From the NCBI GenBank assembly GCA_021737185.1, contig JAIPEL010000029.1:1-38998 (forward strand): DNA of 38,998 bases, in the 5' to 3' direction. Below are positions 26,622 to 35,483 of the stretch, piece by piece. The notes below the pieces were generated by a model. The model did no database searches. It saw only the letters and a program-made list of their open reading frames with translations, and was not told the DNA's origin. Positions within the stretch are counted from its first letter, which is position 1; each line of letters begins with the position of its first letter. Made by a program: the position numbers and the translations under genes. This DNA is from Desulfobacterales bacterium. Its GTDB lineage: Bacteria; Desulfobacterota; Desulfobacteria; Desulfobacterales; CAFBRK01.

Positions 26622-28025
26622 CTATTCGGGGGTGAGGGGAATATCGTATTTTTTCATCTTTTTGTAAAGCAGGGTCCGGTGAATTCCCAGTATCCGGGCC
26701 GCTTTGGCCTTGTTGTTTTCGGCTTCGGCAAGGGCCCGGCCGATGGCCGCCTTTTCCGCCCGCGCCTGGGCGCTTCGAAAACTGGCCTCCCGGCAGGGGT
26801 CTTGGTCCTCTGCCCCCCGGCACACGTAAAATGGAAGATCCGAAGGCCGAATCCGCTGATCATGCAAACCTGCCACGGCACGTTCCAGCACGTTGGAAAG
26901 CTCCCGTACGTTGCCGGGCCAGTCATACAAGGTGAACACCTTTTCTGCGGCCGGCAGGAGATTGATCCTGTCGAGGTTGGCCTCGTCTTCGAGCCGCCTC
27001 AGAATACTTCGGGCAATCGGCAGGATGTCCTCCCGACGCTGGCGAAGCGGTGGAATATGCAAGGGAATTACGCTCAATCGGTAAAACAGGTCCCTGCGGA
27101 AGTGGCCTTCGGCCATCAGCTTTTCAAGATTCTGATTGGTGGCGGCAATCAGGCGGAAATCGGAACGGATCATTGTCGTCCCGCCGACCCGCTCGAACTC
27201 TTTGTATTCAAGGACTCTTAACAGCTTCGGCTGCATGTCCAAAGGAAGGTCGCCGATTTCGTCCAGAAAAATGGTTCCCCGGTCTGCGAGTTCAAATTTT
27301 CCCGGCTTGCCGCTGGTGCTGGCGCCGGTAAACGCCCCCTTCTCGTATCCGAAAAGTTCGGACTCAAGGAGATCTTTTGGGATGGCGGCACAATTGATTC
27401 GGACGAAGGGGTGGATCTTCCGCGCGCTGGCATGGTGAATGGCCTGGGCAAAGAGCTCCTTGCCGGTCCCGCTCTCTCCGGTGACCAGCACAGGAAAAGA
27501 ATTTGCAGAAGCCTGCAGCGCCTCCTTTTTCAGCCGAAGCAGGCTCTCACTTTCACAGAGGATGCTGTCGAAGGTATAGCGAGTGGAACGAAGCGAAAGC
27601 AGTTCCTCCTCGTAGAATTTTACCTTCGATTCGAGCAGAGAGAGGCGATCTGCCAGTTTTCGAACATCCCGGATATCCTTGAACATGACCTGCCCGAAAA
27701 CGGCGATCACCCGCCCGTCTTTTCGTATCGGGATCCGTTGAACCACCATGCGCTGTCCCATGATTTCCTGGCTCTGGTTGATCTCCGCGCGGCCGGTCTT
27801 GGCCACGATGTGCATCCGGGTGTTTTCCACCGCTTCGGTGCAGTGCCGTCCGATCTGTTGTTCCGGATCCAGGCCCAGGAATTTGCCGTAGGGCTGATTG
27901 AAATGGGTAATGAAGCCTTCGGCATCGGTGACCATCACGCCGTTGTAAATGCTGTCAAAAATCAGACGATAGTTTTCAATTTGGCTACGAAGCGTTTCTA
28001 TCTCTCTCTGGCAGTCGCTTTCCAT
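26622..28025 (-). CDS. Sigma54-dependent PAS/AAA+/Fis activator 1
   Basis: A 467-residue enhancer-binding protein. It has an N-terminal coiled segment and PAS domain (about 18-125; IFDSIYNGVMVTDAEGFITHFN), a sigma54 AAA+ domain with Walker A GESGTGKE, intact GAFTGA loop, Walker B TIFLDEIGDLP and R-finger region FRRDLFYRL, then a Fis-type helix-turn-helix at the end (NKAKAARILGIHRTLLYKKM). GGGAGG before the ATG at 28025 sets the start; a TTG-started version from 28070 is possible. It is divergent from the SDR/TRAP operon, whose sigma54 promoter it probably activates, and upstream of the lactate permease. It is paralogous to the activator at 37011. Confidence 0.94.
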   Translation of the reverse strand: MESDCQREIETLRSQIENYRLIFDSIYNGVMVTDAEGFITHFNQPYGKFLGLDPEQQIGRHCTEAVENTRMHIVAKTGRAEINQSQEIMGQRMVVQRIPIRKDGRVIAVFGQVMFKDIRDVRKLADRLSLLESKVKFYEEELLSLRSTRYTFDSILCESESLLRLKKEALQASANSFPVLVTGESGTGKELFAQAIHHASARKIHPFVRINCAAIPKDLLESELFGYEKGAFTGASTSGKPGKFELADRGTIFLDEIGDLPLDMQPKLLRVLEYKEFERVGGTTMIRSDFRLIAATNQNLEKLMAEGHFRRDLFYRLSVIPLHIPPLRQRREDILPIARSILRRLEDEANLDRINLLPAAEKVFTLYDWPGNVRELSNVLERAVAGLHDQRIRPSDLPFYVCRGAEDQDPCREASFRSAQARAEKAAIGRALAEAENNKAKAARILGIHRTLLYKKMKKYDIPLTPE

Positions 28026-28109
28026 GGCGCCTCCCGGGCTTGCCAAATCAGGGGGTTTGAGTGTATCCAAATTAATACATGTATAATTTTAGATACAGTT
28101 TCTCCGCAC

Positions 28110-28123
28110 AAATGTCGACATTT
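28110..28123. promoter_or_regulatory. Candidate enhancer (UAS) for activator 1
   Basis: AAATGTCGACATTT is a perfect 14-base palindrome, centred 111 bases upstream of the GG of the sigma54 promoter at 28228, a usual distance for enhancer-binding proteins. A second short palindrome, ATACATGTAT, is at 28075-28084. Confidence 0.45.
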
Positions 28124-28226
28124 TTTCTGTCGCTCCGGGGCATATTCGCCGTCTGAATCCATATCGCGCCATTCGAAATAGTCACTGCACCGCGTCTTGC
28201 CCGGCTTAAAGGCAGCGCTGAGGGGC

Positions 28227-28242
28227 TGGTCTCGATTTTGCA
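28227..28242 (+). promoter_or_regulatory. Sigma54 promoter of the SDR-TRAP operon
   Basis: TGGTCTCGATTTTGCA has the invariant GG (28228-28229), a 10-base spacer and GC (28240-28241), with TTGCA intact in the -12 block. It lies 79 bases before the SDR start and is divergent from a sigma54 activator gene. Confidence 0.68.
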
Positions 28243-28320
28243 GTAACAGATTCTAAATGGTTATCAACTTCTGAATGTCCGTCTCAATGCACGAACGTGC
28301 CAACCGACTAGAGGAGTGAC

Positions 28321-29160
28321 ATGGAGATCAAGGAGCCGAAGATTACCCGCGACCAGGTTCTCGTCCTGGAAGATGATCGCTTCGCCCCGGAAAACGTCTG
28401 CATCGTCAGCGGCGCAGGCACCGGTATCGGAAGAGCCACTGCCGTCGTGGCCGCTGCCAACGGACTAATGACCGTCGGTCTCGATATCAACGAGGAAGAA
28501 GGCAAAAAGACCCAGCAGATGGCCAGAGAGATGGGCGGCCAGGTGATTTTTATCAAAACCGATCTCACCCGGGACGAAGACATCGAAAAGGCGGTCAAAG
28601 AGGCCGCCAAGGTGGGACAAATCCGGTTCCTGGCCAACATTGCCGGGCTGCAGCACATCGATTCCGTGGACAAGTTCCCCATGGAAAAATACGATCTCAT
28701 GCAGCGGGTGATGCTCCGCGCCCCGTTTTACCTCTCGAAGCTGGCCATTCCCTACATGAAAAACAGCGAAGACGGCACCGGCGCCATCGGCCACATGGCC
28801 TCGATTCACGCCCACATCTGCACCCGCAACAAACCGGTCTACAACATTACCAAATTCGGACTGCGGGCGCTGGCCCAGTCGATTTCGGCCGAGGGCGAAG
28901 GGAAAGTGAGATCGTTTACCGTCAGCACCGGCTTTGTCAAAACTCCCCTCGCCCTGAACCAGATCTCGTCTCAGGCGAAACAACGTGGCATTTCCGAAGA
29001 GGCGGTCGTCACCGACGTGATGATGGGAACGTCCCGGATAAAGGAAATGATGTCCCCGGTTGAAGTGGGCAATCTGTTTTTGTACGGTTTTTCGCGTTTT
29101 GCAAAATACCTGGTCGGAGGGGACCTGCTTTTCGACGGCGGTATGGTGCTGACCTATTGA
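28321..29160 (+). CDS. Short-chain dehydrogenase, 3-hydroxybutyrate dehydrogenase-like
   Basis: A 279-residue NAD(P)-dependent Rossmann oxidoreductase. The cofactor motif GAGTGIG is at residues 31-37, and Asp55 after the second strand (VGLDINEEE) suggests NAD. The catalytic set is Ser161, Tyr174, Lys178 (YNITK). Compared with standard members it has about 20 extra N-terminal residues. The region TGFVKTPLALNQISSQAKQRGI resembles bacterial D-3-hydroxybutyrate dehydrogenases, but the substrate is an inference. AGAGGAG before the ATG is a good ribosome site. First gene behind the sigma54 promoter, followed by the TRAP transporter. Confidence 0.85.
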   Translation: MEIKEPKITRDQVLVLEDDRFAPENVCIVSGAGTGIGRATAVVAAANGLMTVGLDINEEEGKKTQQMAREMGGQVIFIKTDLTRDEDIEKAVKEAAKVGQIRFLANIAGLQHIDSVDKFPMEKYDLMQRVMLRAPFYLSKLAIPYMKNSEDGTGAIGHMASIHAHICTRNKPVYNITKFGLRALAQSISAEGEGKVRSFTVSTGFVKTPLALNQISSQAKQRGISEEAVVTDVMMGTSRIKEMMSPVEVGNLFLYGFSRFAKYLVGGDLLFDGGMVLTY

Positions 29161-29304
29161 TGCGCAACCTCGATCAGAAGACGAACCGCCATCGCCCCTC
29201 GGCATCGAAAATCGGCACTGCAGCCGGGCCGGCAGGGCGTGTCAAATAGGAGCCGAGTGGAACGCAAACCCAAAGCCCGCTCAAACACAAGAGGAGGAAG
29301 AATC

Positions 29305-30474
29305 ATGAAAAGATGTCTCAAGGCAGCAGCCATTTTCGCGGTCACTTTTTTGTTTGTCGCCAACATGGCGTTGGCTGCGGATCAGAAGAAAAAGTCAGAC
29401 CGGCAGAAATTTGGCGCAGACGACAGAATTGAACAAGTGAAGCGCTTAAAAGTCACAACGAGCACCGAAAAACACCGCTGGAAAATGGTTCTTCCCTGGT
29501 CCAAAGGCCTGCTGTTCTATGACATGGCCGTCCATTTCTGCGATACTGTCCGCCTGGCTTCGGGCGGTCGCCTGGACATAAAGGCTTTTTCAGCCGGTGA
29601 ACTGGTTCCTGCCATGGAAATTTTCGATGCGGTGAGCAAGGGCTCCTTTGACGCTGGACACGACTGGCCCGGTTACTGGAAAGGCAAAAATGAGGCCTTT
29701 ATCGCCTTTGGTTCCGTCCCCTATGGCCTGGACGGTGAACTCTACAATATCTGGCTCTATGAACGGGGCGGCCTGGAGGAAATGCAGGACCTCTATGGTC
29801 AATACAACCTTTTTGCCCTGCCCGGCGGGCAGGTCGGCCAGGAAATGGGACTCAACTCCAACAGGCCGGCTTCGAAGATGGAAGATTTCAAGGGGATGAA
29901 GGTCAGAACCTGGGGCTGGTACCTGGATATCCTCAACGAACTGGGTGCCTCCGGTGTCGCCACCCCTGGCGGAGAAGTTTACCTCTCCTTGCAAACAGGG
30001 ATTCTGGATGCCGCCGAGTTTTCCTCCCCGGCAATCAACTGGCCAATGGGTTTTGACGAGGTCACCAAATACATTATCGAACCGGGCGTTCATCAACCGG
30101 CTTGCCAGATGGCCTTCTTTTTCAACCAGCAGTCGTATGACAAACTGGCCGATGACCTGAAATGGATCCTCGACACTGCCGCCAAGGAGACCCAGCTCTG
30201 GAGCTACAGCTGGATCAACAACCTCAATGCCGAAGCCATGCGTCGCTTCAAGGAGCACGCTGAAGTTGTCATGATGGATGACGCAACCATCGCCGATTTC
30301 GCCAAGACGACTCAATCCTATCTGGAAAAAGTGAAAGCCAGGTGTCCTGACTGCAAGAGATTGCTTGAATCGCAAGAAGCACTGAAAAAAGACTTTGCAG
30401 ATTGGCGCTCTGCCAGGGCCGGCGTTACCCCTTGGCCGCTGGATGAGGTCGTGAAAGGAAAATTGCACGAATAG
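29305..30474 (+). CDS. dctP: TRAP transporter substrate-binding protein (DctP/TakP-like)
   Basis: A periplasmic solute receptor of 389 residues with signal peptide MKRCLKAAAIFAVTFLFVAN, cleaved near ALA-AD. The core WKMVLPWSKG, GGRLDIKAFSAGELVP, KGMKVRTWGWYLDILNELGAS and AEFSSPAINWPMGFDEV matches the DctP family; the Arg in KVRT is the usual carboxylate-binding residue. The second block, with the ordering IIEPGVHQPAC, resembles TakP-type receptors for 2-oxo acids. GAGGAGG precedes the ATG. The lower-GC codon use of the TRAP genes compared with their neighbours hints at separate acquisition (inference). Confidence 0.9.
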   Translation: MKRCLKAAAIFAVTFLFVANMALAADQKKKSDRQKFGADDRIEQVKRLKVTTSTEKHRWKMVLPWSKGLLFYDMAVHFCDTVRLASGGRLDIKAFSAGELVPAMEIFDAVSKGSFDAGHDWPGYWKGKNEAFIAFGSVPYGLDGELYNIWLYERGGLEEMQDLYGQYNLFALPGGQVGQEMGLNSNRPASKMEDFKGMKVRTWGWYLDILNELGASGVATPGGEVYLSLQTGILDAAEFSSPAINWPMGFDEVTKYIIEPGVHQPACQMAFFFNQQSYDKLADDLKWILDTAAKETQLWSYSWINNLNAEAMRRFKEHAEVVMMDDATIADFAKTTQSYLEKVKARCPDCKRLLESQEALKKDFADWRSARAGVTPWPLDEVVKGKLHE

Positions 30475-30590
30475 GAGATGCCGGCTAGATAGAAAAGCCG
30501 GTTAACGGTAACCCGCCGGTTTTCACGGTAAAAGGAAATCCGGCAGTTCGTGTGCCATAGTTTTTGTCATTTCGGTTTAGCCCCGATGGA

Positions 30591-30635
30591 GGCAGAAGCC
30601 AGGGGGGTCTTTTAAAATCCCCCTGGCTTTCTGCC
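30591..30635 (+). other. Long hairpin between dctP and dctQ
   Basis: The arms GGCAGAAGCCAGGGGG and CCCCCTGGCTTTCTGCC pair over 16 bases with one bulge around an AT-rich loop. There is no U run. Such stems between a binding-protein gene and the permease genes often stabilise or attenuate, giving more receptor than permease. A second weak stem (GAAAAGCCGG/CCGGTTTTC) is at 30491-30524. Confidence 0.65.
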
Positions 30636-30709
30636 GGTGTTTGAACGCTTGGCGTTCGGAGCCTTCGAGGCTTGAAAAAAGTCGTAAATTAGAAACAGGA
30701 GCGTGTTCC

Positions 30710-31219
30710 ATGATGAAGTCGCTTACGAAAATAATCGACAAGATTGTCATAAAACAGGCGGAAGTGTCGTCTCTTCTCATGGCAGTCCTGGTCGTGATGG
30801 TGTGCTACGAGGTTGTCAGGCGTTATTTTTTCAACGCGCCGACGATCTGGAGTCTGGAGCTGACGACCTTCATCTACGGTGTGCACTTTGTCATGGGATA
30901 TGGGTATACAGAATATTTCGACGGTCACGTCAGGGTGGATATCTTCAGCAGCAGATTTTCAAAAAAAACACAGGACGTCCTGTATATCATCCTGACGATC
31001 TTCGTAACGCTCCCCCTCGTAACGCTCCTTGGCGTCTGGGCCTGGGACAATGCGATCACGTCGACCAAGATTCTGGAGGCCCTGTCATCGGCGTGGGCAC
31101 CGCCGATCTGGCCGGTAAAGCTGTTTATGGCATTGGGGTTTACCTTCCTCTTCCTTCAAGTACTTTCCAACTTGATCAAACGCTTTTTAACCTTCGGTCA
31201 AAAAGAAGCTGTGCGCTGA
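30710..31219 (+). CDS. dctQ: TRAP transporter small membrane subunit
   Basis: A 169-residue protein with four hydrophobic segments, starting MMKSLTKIIDKIVIKQAEV. The motif EVVRRYFFNAPTIWSLELTTF is the DctQ signature. It couples the periplasmic receptor to the large permease in the inner membrane. AGGAG is 8 bases before the ATG at 30710. It is separated from dctP by a 235-base gap holding two hairpins and from dctM by 9 bases. Confidence 0.9.
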   Translation: MMKSLTKIIDKIVIKQAEVSSLLMAVLVVMVCYEVVRRYFFNAPTIWSLELTTFIYGVHFVMGYGYTEYFDGHVRVDIFSSRFSKKTQDVLYIILTIFVTLPLVTLLGVWAWDNAITSTKILEALSSAWAPPIWPVKLFMALGFTFLFLQVLSNLIKRFLTFGQKEAVR

Positions 31220-31228
31220 GAGGATGCT

Positions 31229-32572
31229 ATGAGTCCAGAATTTTTAACCGCTGGAATGTTTGCGACCCTTATCTTATTCATCGTACTCGGGCTCCCCTTG
31301 GCGTATTCACTTGCCGGAACCGCTGTGATCTATGGACTGATCGAAAACGGTTTCAATGTTGACGGCCTCCTCGGTTTTTTTATCAACAACGCCTGGGGCA
31401 CCATGAACAACTTCGTGCTCGTGGCGGTTCCTCTGTTCATCCTGATGGCGCAACTGCTGGATCGCGCGAAAATCTCGGACGCCCTGTTCGAGGCCCTTTA
31501 CGTGGTCATGGGAAAAATAAAGGGCGGGCTCGGCTTGGCTGTCATCTTCGTTTGCGTCATACTGGCCGCCACCACGGGTATTGTCGGCGCTTCGGTCGTT
31601 GGAATGGCCCTGCTTGCCGGCCCGAAACTGCTTGAGAAAGGCTACAATAAAAAGCTGACCGCTGGTTTGATCTGCTCCGGGGGCACACTCGGCATCCTGA
31701 TCCCGCCAAGCATCATGCTCGTTGTCTATGGCGGTTTGACCGGGCTCAAGGAAACTTCAGTCGGCGCCCTTTTCGCTGCCGCCATCCTGCCGGGTCTGCT
31801 GCTGGCGATGCTGTATATGGTTTTCGTGTTCATCATGTGTCAGGTGAAACCTGCTTACGGCCCCCCCATCAGCAGGGAGGAGGCCTCCGGCTATTCTGCC
31901 CGGCAAAAGATGTGGATGGTGATAAAGTCCATGATCCCTCCGCTCGTTCTGATTTTCGCGGTCATGGGAACCATCCTTGCTGGCATCGCTACACCTTCTG
32001 AAGCGGCGGGAGTGGGGGTTTTTGGGGCGGCGATACTGGCAATCGCCCGCGGCAACCTCAATTGGACGGTCATCTTCGAGTCCTGCAAGGCGACCCTCAG
32101 GACCACATCCATGGTCATGATCCTCGTCCTTTTCGGCAACCTTTTCAGCGCCACATTTCTCTTTGTCGGCGGGGGCGATGTCATCACCGATCTTCTCATC
32201 GGCGGGGAACTTCATCCGGCCATGGTCATGTTCATCATGCTTTTTGCAATCTTTTTGCTCGGGATGTTCATCGATTGGGTTGCCATCCTTCTTGTCTGCT
32301 TGCCGGTGTACATGCCTATCTGCATGGAGCTCGGCTTCGATCCCCTCTGGTTCTCGATGCTCATTTGCATTGTGCTGCAGACGTCGTTTCTGACCCCGCC
32401 TTTCGGCTACGCGCTTTTCTATTTTGCCGGCGCCGCACCTGCAGGAAAATACGAAATGATGGATATTTACAAAGGTGTGCTGCCGTTCGTTGCCCTGCAA
32501 GCGATTGGTGTACTGGTCTGCATTTTAATTCCGGCGATCATCACCTATATTCCAAACGTCATTTTCAAGTGA
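31229..32572 (+). CDS. dctM: TRAP transporter large permease subunit
   Basis: A 447-residue polytopic inner-membrane protein of about 12 segments. Family landmarks are LPLAYSLAGTAVIYGL, AVPLFILMAQLLDRAKISDALFEALYVVMGKIKGGLGLAVI, GTLGILIPPSIMLVVYG and GMFIDWVAILLVCLPVYMPI. It carries sodium-coupled carboxylate flux. Its orientation and spacing show it ends the sigma54-driven operon. GAGAGGATGCT before the ATG serves as ribosome site. A GTGCCTG/CAGGCAC stem lies 28-50 bases after the stop. Confidence 0.93.
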   Translation: MSPEFLTAGMFATLILFIVLGLPLAYSLAGTAVIYGLIENGFNVDGLLGFFINNAWGTMNNFVLVAVPLFILMAQLLDRAKISDALFEALYVVMGKIKGGLGLAVIFVCVILAATTGIVGASVVGMALLAGPKLLEKGYNKKLTAGLICSGGTLGILIPPSIMLVVYGGLTGLKETSVGALFAAAILPGLLLAMLYMVFVFIMCQVKPAYGPPISREEASGYSARQKMWMVIKSMIPPLVLIFAVMGTILAGIATPSEAAGVGVFGAAILAIARGNLNWTVIFESCKATLRTTSMVMILVLFGNLFSATFLFVGGGDVITDLLIGGELHPAMVMFIMLFAIFLLGMFIDWVAILLVCLPVYMPICMELGFDPLWFSMLICIVLQTSFLTPPFGYALFYFAGAAPAGKYEMMDIYKGVLPFVALQAIGVLVCILIPAIITYIPNVIFK

Positions 32573-32599
32573 TCGGAGAGTCAGGCTGCTCGATAACCG

Positions 32600-32705
32600 G
32601 TGCCTGACCCCGTTCCAGGCACTACAGGCGAGCTGATCGACGGCAACCTCCAGAAGCTGGCTGGTGTCGGCATCCGGAAAATTCAGCGGATCTTAAGATC
32701 CGCTG
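32600..32705. terminator. Stems in the dctM/acyl-CoA synthetase convergent gap
   Basis: GTGCCTG (32600-32606) pairs with CAGGCAC (32616-32622). A perfect 22-base palindrome centred on CTTAAG lies at 32684-32705. There are no U runs; likely a bidirectional ending region for the two converging genes. Confidence 0.4.
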
Positions 32706-32741
32706 CACCGGGCTTCCCACCGGGGTGTGAAGGATCCGGCT

Positions 32742-34265
32742 TCAATCCGGATCGAACCGTTCCCGGAGCTCCCTCTTGAGGGTTTTTCCGGCGACGTTTC
32801 TTGGAAAGTCGTTCAGCACCACGACCCGGGACACCCGCTGGAATTTGGCGCCCACTTGCTGATTGATCCACGCTTTCAGTTCTTCGGCCCCGGCGGCATC
32901 CGGGGCCGTGAGGGTGACGGCGGCAACAGGGGTCTCCCCCCACTTGTCATGGGAAATGCCGAACACCGCCGCCTCGACAACAGCCGGATGCTGGACGACC
33001 ACCTCCTCGATGTCCCGCGGGTACACATTGACGCCGCCGGAGATGATCATGTCCTTTTTGCGGTCGACCAAGTAGAGAAACCCGTCTTCGTCGACATATC
33101 CAAGGTCTCCGGAGTGAAGCCAGCCGTCCACGATTGCCTTTTCGGTAAGATCCGGCCGCTTATAGTATTCCGGCATCAGGATGGGGCCCTTGCCGCAGAT
33201 CTCGCCGACCTCACCTACCGACACTTCGCGGCCGTCCTCGTCGAGAATTTTCATTTCAAACAGCGGCAGGGGAACACCGACCGATTTGGGCTTTTTCTTG
33301 TAGTCGTTTTTGTCGAGGACCGTTACAAAGCCTTCGGTGAGCCCGTACAGCTCGTAAAACCGACCGGGAAGCAGGCTGTTGAGGGTCTCCTTGTGCCGGA
33401 GATGAAGCGGGGCGCCCAATGCAAGTATCATTTCCAGCGAGGAGAGCTTGACCGGATCGAAATTGGGAGCGTTCAACACGGCCACGATTTGGGCCGGCAC
33501 CATCATCACATGGGTGACTTTTTCTCTGGCGATGGTCTCGATGTAATCGATGGGGTCGAAATGGGAAAGCAGCACATAGGTACCGCCTTGAAACACGGTG
33601 GGCATCAAATCGACGAACGCACCGTTGAACACGATGGCGCCCGCGTGCATGGTGACGCATTCCGGCGTCATCCGATAGGCGGCGGCAAATGAAGTGCCGT
33701 AGGCGATTCGGATAGCGTGGGTATGGACGATTCCCTTCGGCATTCCGGTGGTGCCGCTGCTGTACATGATGTTGAACGGGTCGTCGGGTTCGACGACGAT
33801 CCCTTCCGGCTCCTGATCGCTGGCCTTTTCCTTGAGGACATGATAATCTTGAAAGCCCTCCCTTCCTTCGGAATCGATGAGCAAATACCGGTCGGAGGGA
33901 ATTTGAGGAAGATCAGGTTTTAGCAATTCGAGGGTGTCTGCAAAGCCTTCTGTGGAGATCACCATCTCGGCATCCGAGTCGTTGAGCAGCGACCGTAGCG
34001 CCCCTTCCATCAACAGGGTGCTCATCGGAACGACGACTGCCCCTATCTTGGCCACCGCCCAATACACTTCCAGCAGTTCAAGGCAGTTAGGCAGTACCGT
34101 GGCCACCTTCGCCCCCTTGCCGATGCCCAAGGCACCCATGGCATTGGCCGTGCGGTTGATCTCGGCGTTGAACTCCCGGTGGGTCAGGCGCCGGTCTCCG
34201 AAGACCACAGCCGTCTTATCCGGGCGGTACCGGGCATGACGTCTGAATATGGTTCCAAGATTCAT
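32742..34265 (-). CDS. Acyl-CoA synthetase, AMP-forming
   Basis: A class I adenylate-forming enzyme of 507 residues that activates a carboxylic acid to its CoA thioester with ATP. The P-loop YSSGTTGMPKG lies at 168-178, with ELYGLTEGF (A5), GWLHSGDLGYVDEDGFLYLVDRKKDMIISGGVNVYP (A7/A8) and the C-terminal lysine in NVAGKTLKREL. Most similar by eye to medium/long-chain or aryl acyl-CoA ligases; the substrate is not predictable. GAGGAGG precedes the ATG at 34265. It is divergent from the sigma54-driven SDR/thiolase unit, with a palindrome at 34319-34334 in its upstream region. Confidence 0.92.
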   Translation of the reverse strand: MNLGTIFRRHARYRPDKTAVVFGDRRLTHREFNAEINRTANAMGALGIGKGAKVATVLPNCLELLEVYWAVAKIGAVVVPMSTLLMEGALRSLLNDSDAEMVISTEGFADTLELLKPDLPQIPSDRYLLIDSEGREGFQDYHVLKEKASDQEPEGIVVEPDDPFNIMYSSGTTGMPKGIVHTHAIRIAYGTSFAAAYRMTPECVTMHAGAIVFNGAFVDLMPTVFQGGTYVLLSHFDPIDYIETIAREKVTHVMMVPAQIVAVLNAPNFDPVKLSSLEMILALGAPLHLRHKETLNSLLPGRFYELYGLTEGFVTVLDKNDYKKKPKSVGVPLPLFEMKILDEDGREVSVGEVGEICGKGPILMPEYYKRPDLTEKAIVDGWLHSGDLGYVDEDGFLYLVDRKKDMIISGGVNVYPRDIEEVVVQHPAVVEAAVFGISHDKWGETPVAAVTLTAPDAAGAEELKAWINQQVGAKFQRVSRVVVLNDFPRNVAGKTLKRELRERFDPD

Positions 34266-34318
34266 GATCCCTCCTCTGGCTTAGATTTTTCAAGAAAACC
34301 GACGACAAATGCCCAAGT

Positions 34319-34334
34319 GTAGTATAAATACTAC
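34319..34334. promoter_or_regulatory. Operator-like palindrome upstream of the acyl-CoA synthetase
   Basis: GTAGTAT-AA-ATACTAC is a perfect 7-bp inverted repeat with a 2-base spacer, 54 bases upstream of the start. The size suits a TetR- or GntR-type regulator; none is encoded nearby. Confidence 0.4.
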
Positions 34335-34353
34335 AGTTGATAAGAAATCCATG

Positions 34354-34521
34354 TCATTGCCAGCGACCACGAGAATCGGCATGGTCGGGGACTTCCGGCA
34401 CGTGGAAGAACACCATCCCGGTGCTGTGGGGGGTAGCCATGTCGGCCTCATGGGGAAATGCATTGCGGGATCTTGCCGAGAGATCGGTGGCAATCAGAAC
34501 CTTCCTGCAGGAAACCGCCAT
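34354..34521 (-). pseudogene. Truncated universal stress protein remnant
   Basis: The frame MAVSCRKVLIATDLSARS, then RNAFPHEADMAT and GMVFFHVPEVPDHA, is the first 50 or so residues of a universal stress (USP) domain (beta-1, DLS loop, helix, beta-2 with FFHV), after which the frame ends at residue 55 where a domain needs about 140. AAGGAG lies 6 bases before the ATG, so it was once a working gene. No later USP segment is found in other frames before the acyl-CoA synthetase. A complete USP-type gene lies at the right edge of the window. The gap 34266-34697 otherwise holds only regulatory sites. Confidence 0.6.
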
Positions 34522-34622
34522 GAAACTCTCCTTGGGCTCGAAAAACGAATAATGAGATACTTCCATGAATTGTTTCGCCTGCTTGAACTGCAAAAAAGAT
34601 GCCTGTGTTTGTTTTCTTCTCG

Positions 34623-34638
34623 CGGCACATCTTTTGCT
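34623..34638 (+). promoter_or_regulatory. Sigma54 promoter of the SDR-thiolase-activator unit
   Basis: CGGCACATCTTTTGCT has GG (34624-34625), a 10-base spacer and GC (34636-34637), with GGCAC and TTTGCT both matching the consensus. The SDR start is 60 bases downstream. A palindrome TTCCTGCAGGAA (34502-34513) about 116 bases upstream could be the enhancer. Confidence 0.75.
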
Positions 34639-34697
34639 TAAATCATTTGTCACCTTCGAAACTCGCCAATTGAACCACCCACAGGAGGAGGCAAACC

Positions 34698-35483
34698 ATG
34701 CTTGAAATTCGAGATGCGGTGGCCGTGATCACCGGCGGGGCCAGCGGCATCGGTCTGGTCACAGCCAAGTATTGGGCGGCTTCGGGCGGCAAAGTTGTCA
34801 TCGCAGACCTGCCGGGTGCCGCACTGGAAAAAGCGGCTGAAGAACTCGGTGGTGATGCGGTCGCGGTCGCCTGCGACGTAACAAAAGAGGAGGACAACGA
34901 ACGGCTGGCAAAGGCGGCCTTGGAGGCGTTCGGGGGAATTCACCTGGTGGCCCCGTTTGCCGGCATCATCAAAGACGGGCTTTTTTTAGCGCCGGACCGC
35001 AGCACCGGAAAGGTGAAGGGGAAAATGTCCTTGCAGCAGTTCACCACCGTGGTCGACGTGAACCTGACCGGCGTGTTTCTCACTGTCCGGGAATGCGCCG
35101 AGCAGATGATCAACTGCGGCTGTCGTGGGTTGATCTGTCTGATATCTTCCACCGGTTCTCTGGGAACCGCTGGCCAGATCAACTATTCCGCCACCAAGGC
35201 CGGGATTTCTGTCATGCCCAAGGTGATCACGGCGGAGTTTTTCCGCCGGGGCGTCGCCGACCGTATCCGGTGCGTCGCCGTTGCACCGGGCTATGTGGCC
35301 ACCGCCATCCTGGAAGGAATGGACCAAAAGGCGCTGGGAAAAATCCTCGGCAATGTTCCCATCGGCAGGCTCATCGATCCGCAGGAGGTGGCCTCCCTGG
35401 TGGGCGAGCTATACAAAAACGAGGCTCTCGCCGGCGATGTATACTACATCCACGGCGGGCTGCGTCTTGGGTCAAAAGGGTAA
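34698..35483 (+). CDS. Short-chain dehydrogenase/reductase (FabG-like)
   Basis: A 261-residue Rossmann oxidoreductase. GGASGIG is at residues 13-19, Asp37 in IADLPG points to NAD, and the catalytic set is Ser150/151, Tyr163, Lys167 (YSATK). The usual NNAG motif is replaced by PFAG (residues 86-89), which is uncommon. GGAGGAGG lies 5-6 bases before the ATG. Together with the thiolase 164 bases downstream it would be a 3-hydroxyacyl-CoA (or 3-hydroxyacid) dehydrogenase in a beta-oxidation-type route; the exact substrate is inferred only. Confidence 0.85.
   Translation: MLEIRDAVAVITGGASGIGLVTAKYWAASGGKVVIADLPGAALEKAAEELGGDAVAVACDVTKEEDNERLAKAALEAFGGIHLVAPFAGIIKDGLFLAPDRSTGKVKGKMSLQQFTTVVDVNLTGVFLTVRECAEQMINCGCRGLICLISSTGSLGTAGQINYSATKAGISVMPKVITAEFFRRGVADRIRCVAVAPGYVATAILEGMDQKALGKILGNVPIGRLIDPQEVASLVGELYKNEALAGDVYYIHGGLRLGSKG

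Noticed and set aside
34309-34641. 110-codon plus-strand frame upstream of the second SDR
   Set aside because: It has no ribosome site or recognisable domain, overlaps the USP remnant on the other strand and the sigma54 promoter.
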